From Numidum massiliense (GTDB lineage: Bacteria > Bacillota > Bacilli > Thermoactinomycetales > Novibacillaceae), in assembly GCF_001375555.1 (NCBI RefSeq), contig NZ_CTDZ01000009.1:2969758-3033757 (forward strand): a DNA stretch of 64,000 nt, in the 5' to 3' direction. The notes under the pieces are model-generated. The model made no database searches, was not told where the DNA came from, and saw only the letters and a program-made list of their open reading frames with translations. The translations under genes and the position numbers were made by a program. Positions 61,004 to 64,000 of the stretch are shown here, one piece after another (position 1 is the first letter of the stretch; every line of letters starts with the position of its first letter).

Positions 61004-61055
61004 AAGGAAGACCTAAATAGTACTCCTAACCACCACGAAAGGAGAGGTCTTCCTT
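61004..61055 (+). promoter_or_regulatory. Hairpin covering the transposase ribosome binding site (copy 2)
   Basis: Arms AAGGAAGACCT (61004-61014) and AGGTCTTCCTT (61045-61055); inner pairing CTCCT (61023-61027) with AGGAG (61040-61044). Same as in copy 1. Confidence 0.55.
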
Positions 61056-62454
61056 GAAAACCATTATACCAGAAATCGCTACTATCTTGGAACAGTCTAC
61101 AGATATGTTGTCGTTTTGGGAAAGCTTACGTATTCGCCTGATGGAAGTGATGGCTGATCTGTTCGGAGAATTTTTGGAGCAGCTCGATCAGATGATGACG
61201 ACGCATTACAAGGAAAAATACGGTTGGAAAAGTGAGCGATTGGACAGCCGGGAGTTCACCAGTTTTTTTGGGACAGTGTCCTATAAACGCCACTTGATGT
61301 ACGACCGAAACGGAAACGCACATTACCCTGTCGATGAGGCAATCGGTTTAAAACGCCGTAAAAGATACAGCCCAGACCTTATGATGCTCGGAGCAGAGTT
61401 AGCTGCAGCGCCGGGAATGACCTACCGCCTCGCCTCAGAGGTCACGCAAAAACTTGCCGGTATAACGATCAGCCATACGACGTTTCAGCGCTTAGTAAAA
61501 GAAGCAGGTGAAGCTCAAGCTGTCATGGATGCTGAAAAAAGGGATCGAATTTTTGAGGATACGGTAATTCCTAACTCTCCGTCCGTTAAGCACTTATATT
61601 GCGAAGCAGATGGCTTATACGTCAAAGGGAGAGGCAAAGGAATAGAGATCAAAAATATGCTTGCCTATACCGGGTGGGAGCAAAACGGACAGCGTGTCTC
61701 GTTAACAGATCGTCACGTCTTTTCTACCGTTGAATCGGTGGATGACTTTTGGGAAATAGGTTATGCAGCGATTCGACATCGTTGGGATCTCTCACATACA
61801 CATGTGGCGACTAATGCGGATGCGGCTTCATGGATCTCTGAGGAACGCGTTCAAAATACCTTTTCTGAAGCGACATCGGTTGTCCGCCAATTGGATCCTT
61901 TTCACGTAAAGAGGAGTATTCGTCGCGGGTTGAGCCGCCAGCCAAGGCTCATTCCTCAAATTGAAAAGGCAATATCCGAAAAAAATAAGGATAGGTTTAA
62001 AGCGGTGATTGATACGGCACAGGGAAATGCAGAGACGGAGCGAGAGGAAAAGCGTATCGAGAACATGCAGAAGTATCTTGAAGGGCACTGGGAGATCCTC
62101 TGCGACTGGCGTGAGGTTAGTCCAGACGTGCCAAAAAATGCTCGTAGGATGGGATGCATGGAATCGAACCAGAGACGTCTGGCATACCGCATGAAACGTC
62201 GTGGCATGTACTGGAGTGAAGAAGGGGCTCAAGCCATCGCCAAAGTACAACAAGGCGTTACCAATGGGACGTTGAGACAGGCATTATTAACTGTCTGGCC
62301 CAACCGCCAAGTGACACAAAAACTAAAACGCCATGCGAGGCGAATAGGTAAGTCGGATCACATTGGGGTTCAAGTTGGCAGGATCCAAGTAGGTGCCGCA
62401 TCAGCTTCAAGTGCTATTGGGTATTTGGATAAGGTGGTTAATCGCCGTCCTTGA
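61054..62454 (+). CDS. ISLre2 family transposase
   Basis: 466 residues, intact, same product residue for residue as the copy at 18773-20173. TTG start with GGAGAGG six bases upstream, embedded in a hairpin. The recent origin of both copies follows from this identity and the perfect target duplications. Confidence 0.93.
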   Translation: MKTIIPEIATILEQSTDMLSFWESLRIRLMEVMADLFGEFLEQLDQMMTTHYKEKYGWKSERLDSREFTSFFGTVSYKRHLMYDRNGNAHYPVDEAIGLKRRKRYSPDLMMLGAELAAAPGMTYRLASEVTQKLAGITISHTTFQRLVKEAGEAQAVMDAEKRDRIFEDTVIPNSPSVKHLYCEADGLYVKGRGKGIEIKNMLAYTGWEQNGQRVSLTDRHVFSTVESVDDFWEIGYAAIRHRWDLSHTHVATNADAASWISEERVQNTFSEATSVVRQLDPFHVKRSIRRGLSRQPRLIPQIEKAISEKNKDRFKAVIDTAQGNAETEREEKRIENMQKYLEGHWEILCDWREVSPDVPKNARRMGCMESNQRRLAYRMKRRGMYWSEEGAQAIAKVQQGVTNGTLRQALLTVWPNRQVTQKLKRHARRIGKSDHIGVQVGRIQVGAASASSAIGYLDKVVNRRP

Positions 62455-62620
62455 AGAGTTAACTCCTCAAGGGCGGACAACAAGTGAACGTTAGGGAATG
62501 ACATATTTAGGTCTTTAAATCCTTGATCCTGTAAGGTCGTCGAGTAAAGCTTGACACATACAGATAGCCCTTCCCTTTTGTATAAAGACTTGATATAGTG
62601 ATATAGTGAACTTGAACCAT

Positions 62621-62941
62621 TGTCAACACCTCGTGTTTTCCTCCTCTAACTGATTGGCGTCAATTAGAGGGTAGTAAATAATTGGGGTGCTGGCAATGGT
62701 TTTTTCGTTTTCCAGCTAAATGCGGGATTTTTAAGTTGCGTTTTGCTCCATTTCTATTTGCACTAAACAAACGAAGCCACCCAGGCGTGAACACAGGATA
62801 AACTGATCGTCTCATTTAGCTGACGTAACATATGATTTGGGGTACAAGTGCTTCATATCAATAAATCGAAAGCCTCTTTTATACTGTCATACTGACATCA
62901 CTAAATCCCCCCTTATTTGGACAAAGCGTTGTATTGTCCAT
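62621..62941. other. Gene-free stretch with a probable IS21 left end
   Basis: On the minus strand TGCCAGCACCCCAATTATTT (ending at 62695) precedes istA and resembles an IS21-family terminus; CCTCTAA/TTAGAGG (62642-62670 area) is an inverted repeat within it. From 62700 to 62941 the sequence is AT-rich and shows no gene that I can support. Confidence 0.35.
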
Positions 62942-63322
62942 TTAGTCACCTATGGGATATCTCTTTTCTAGATTGAAACGCATGATATAAAAAACTATTG
63001 AACCGGGTATAGTGACTAGAGATGTATACGGAAGTTCAGACAAATCACCGAACACAATGAATGCTATAAGAAAACTATACGCTATCCCTAAAACGGAAAA
63101 GTAAGCAATACCTATCCATAGCTGTCTAACTTTGCTCTGTTTAATAGAATATAGAACTTCACCTAATATGCATCCTATTAACACTGTAGGGATTAACAAA
63201 ATTATATAACTAACAGGGAATTTAATAATAGTATCTGTTACCCCCGCGAATAACGGCCCGATTATTAGCACCAAAATAGCAGAAATGATTGCGGCGATAT
63301 AGAAAATAATAAATCTAAACAT
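62942..63322 (-). CDS. Small polytopic membrane protein, function unknown
   Basis: 126 residues, nearly all in four membrane segments (for example FIIFYIAAIISAILVLIIG and PVSYIILLIPTVLIGCILGE), ending FYIMRFNLEKRYPIGD. It may belong to the UPF0715-type small membrane proteins; I am not sure. AAAGGGG lies nine bases before the ATG. Its low GC content and A-ending codons differ from the core genes to the left, which points to transfer. A degraded relative lies directly upstream. Confidence 0.6.
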   Translation of the reverse strand: MFRFIIFYIAAIISAILVLIIGPLFAGVTDTIIKFPVSYIILLIPTVLIGCILGEVLYSIKQSKVRQLWIGIAYFSVLGIAYSFLIAFIVFGDLSELPYTSLVTIPGSIVFYIMRFNLEKRYPIGD

Positions 63323-63372
63323 ATTTTCGTTCCCCTTTCACACAACATACCATGTTTAACTTACGTATATTT

Positions 63373-63525
63373 TTAAGGGTGTGGAAGTTCCCTACTTTCA
63401 AGACTCCAACGTGTAAAATAAAAAACCAAAGCTCCTATGGCGGCAAAAAAACTATAGCTAATAAAACTTGTTACTTCATAGCCTATGTTAGATGGACCAT
63501 AAATAATAAAAAGTATAGCCCTCAT
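63373..63525 (-). pseudogene. C-terminal fragment related to the neighbouring small membrane protein
   Basis: A frame of 50 residues ending AAIGALVFYFTRWSLESREL, parallel to IPGSIVFYIMRFNLEKRY of the gene at 62942-63322. The frame stays open upstream (FTGLLIM) up to the edge of the IS1182-type element near 63540, so the N-terminal part was probably cut off by that insertion. Confidence 0.5.
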
Positions 63526-63535
63526 TATTAAAAGC

Positions 63536-64000
63536 CCGGTGAAAAAGTCGTCATCGAAGTTATAATCGTATAAAATAGAGTGAGTGACAAGATCTTGTGA
63601 AATGAGCGTGAGAGCCTTGAAAGCACAAAAATCATCCGCAACCCAACCGCAACTGTTTCAATTCATCGATATGGAAGCACTCATACCCAAAAGTCATATT
63701 TTACGACAATTAAATGAAGCGATCGATTTCTCCTGCGTTTACGACTGGGTGGCTCCGTTATATACGGAACGAAGTGGACGACCGGCTGCCGACCCGGAAC
63801 GCATCGTGCGATTGATCCTACTTTCCTATTTATTTAACCACTCCGAACGCGGCCTGTATGAGATACTTCCTATGCATGCGGGATACTTGTGGTTCTGTGG
63901 GCTCGATTTTGAATCAATTCAACATCCTGATCCCTCCCGCCCATCGCTACCGGATCGGACGACGCTTGTCAAGACTCGGAAACTTTGGCGGCAACACGGT
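63536..64000 (+). mobile_element. IS1182-family element, 5' part (runs out of the window)
   Basis: The left boundary is estimated at about 63536-63545, where the membrane-protein fragment is cut. The transposase starts at 63602. A perfect palindrome ACAAGATCTTGT (63587-63598) lies just before it. Confidence 0.6.
63602..64000 (+). CDS. IS1182 family transposase, N-terminal part (3' end outside window)
   Basis: 133 codons visible. LIPKSHILRQLNEAIDFSCV, SGRPAADPERIVRLILLSYL, SERGLYEILPMHAGYLWFCG and SLPDRTTLVKTRKLW follow the DUF772-type N-terminal domain of IS1182 transposases. ATG at 63602; a GTG six bases later is also possible. The catalytic DDE domain lies beyond the window. Confidence 0.85.
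   Translation, partial: MSVRALKAQKSSATQPQLFQFIDMEALIPKSHILRQLNEAIDFSCVYDWVAPLYTERSGRPAADPERIVRLILLSYLFNHSERGLYEILPMHAGYLWFCGLDFESIQHPDPSRPSLPDRTTLVKTRKLWRQHG

Larger units (their letters stand above)
60946..62561 (+). mobile_element. ISLre2-family insertion sequence, copy 2
   Basis: A 1616-base element with the same ends (GTATGTGT and ACACATAC) as copy 1, opposite orientation. The 9-base target duplication AGATAGCCC is at 60937-60945 and 62562-62570. It is inserted in an IS21 istA remnant. Confidence 0.93.
60670..62620 (-). pseudogene. IS21-family istA remnant, interrupted by ISLre2 copy 2
   Basis: Read on the minus strand, an ATG at 62620 (GAGGTG upstream) opens MVQVHYI; an 8-base tandem duplication (CACTATAT twice) then shifts the frame, and the corrected frame reads SLYKREGLS to the IS insertion point. 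After the ISLre2 element the frame continues SLREIQRRTTHDFKTIKKYI, DMEDWNETPKRKPRRSKLDP and DLKAPRKQKHTSGRVYERL, the N-terminal part of IstA, and then departs from the family after FNVS and stops at 60670. So the gene is broken three times: frameshift, IS insertion and loss of the catalytic domain. Confidence 0.82.

Noticed and set aside
1-64000. CRISPR arrays, rRNA genes, prophage modules
   Set aside because: No regularly spaced direct repeats, rRNA segments or phage structural genes were seen; the only RNA genes found are two tRNAs and the candidate antisense RNA.

Overview
The window reads as chromosome of an endospore-forming, Gram-positive member of the Bacillota (Bacillales-like). Support comes from an alpha/beta-type small acid-soluble spore protein, a complete dltXABCD cluster, SigW/RsiW and SigY-type ECF sigma factors, the cdaA-cdaR-glmM block, GGAGG-type ribosome binding sites with frequent GTG/TTG starts, and SigA-like promoters. 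Base composition is moderate, except for an AT-rich accessory patch after about 62.6 kb. The genus cannot be fixed from the sequence alone.

Layout. 0-6 kb: end of an alpha/beta hydrolase gene, bacilliredoxin, glutamate dehydrogenase, DNA repair (dinB, uvsE) and a MOSC protein. 6.1-10.9 kb (minus): one apparent operon of a Crp-type regulator, a nucleoside phosphorylase and a complete ECF importer (S, T, two ATPases). 11.1-14.4 kb (minus): a SigY-type cassette (ABC ATPase, permease, sigma factor, two small membrane regulators). 14.6-18.6 kb: acyl-CoA synthetase, a membrane protein and rsgA. 18.67-20.28 kb: an ISLre2-family insertion sequence. 20.3-25 kb: dltXABCD behind an ECF-sigma-like promoter. 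25-30.4 kb (minus): an aldo/keto reductase, then mtnK-mtnA-deoR-class II aldolase, which resembles the methylthioribose/5-deoxyribose disposal route (DHAP shunt), with a strong palindromic operator. 30.5-38.6 kb: BrkB/YihY protein, Ca-type P-ATPase, a tandem-HD protein, a metallophosphoesterase and an acetyl-CoA-synthetase-like enzyme. 38.6-45.3 kb: rfbB, a CvfC-like protein coupled to an ABC exporter, DoxX and an orphan D12-class adenine methylase. 45.5-52.7 kb (minus): an Lpl/Yte-type sugar ABC importer with a YesM/YesN-type two-component system. 52.9-59 kb (minus): rocF, sigW-rsiW, cdaA-cdaR-glmM. 59.5-60.6 kb: SASP, tRNA-Gly, tRNA-Leu and a candidate type I toxin/antisense locus. 60.67-64 kb: an IS graveyard, with a second ISLre2 copy inside a broken IS21 istA, a small AT-rich membrane gene with a degraded neighbour, and the start of an IS1182-type element.

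The most interesting parts are two salvage cassettes with their own regulators and visible operators (ECF/nucleoside phosphorylase/Crp; mtnK/mtnA/DeoR/aldolase), the toxin/antisense locus, the tandem-HD protein and two ISLre2 copies in inverted orientation with matching target duplications. Several housekeeping enzymes carry low-complexity insertions or tails (DltA, the acetyl-CoA-synthetase-like enzyme, the YxlF-like ATPase, BrkB), which seems to be a lineage habit. All functional calls rest on reading the protein sequences; no database search was run.
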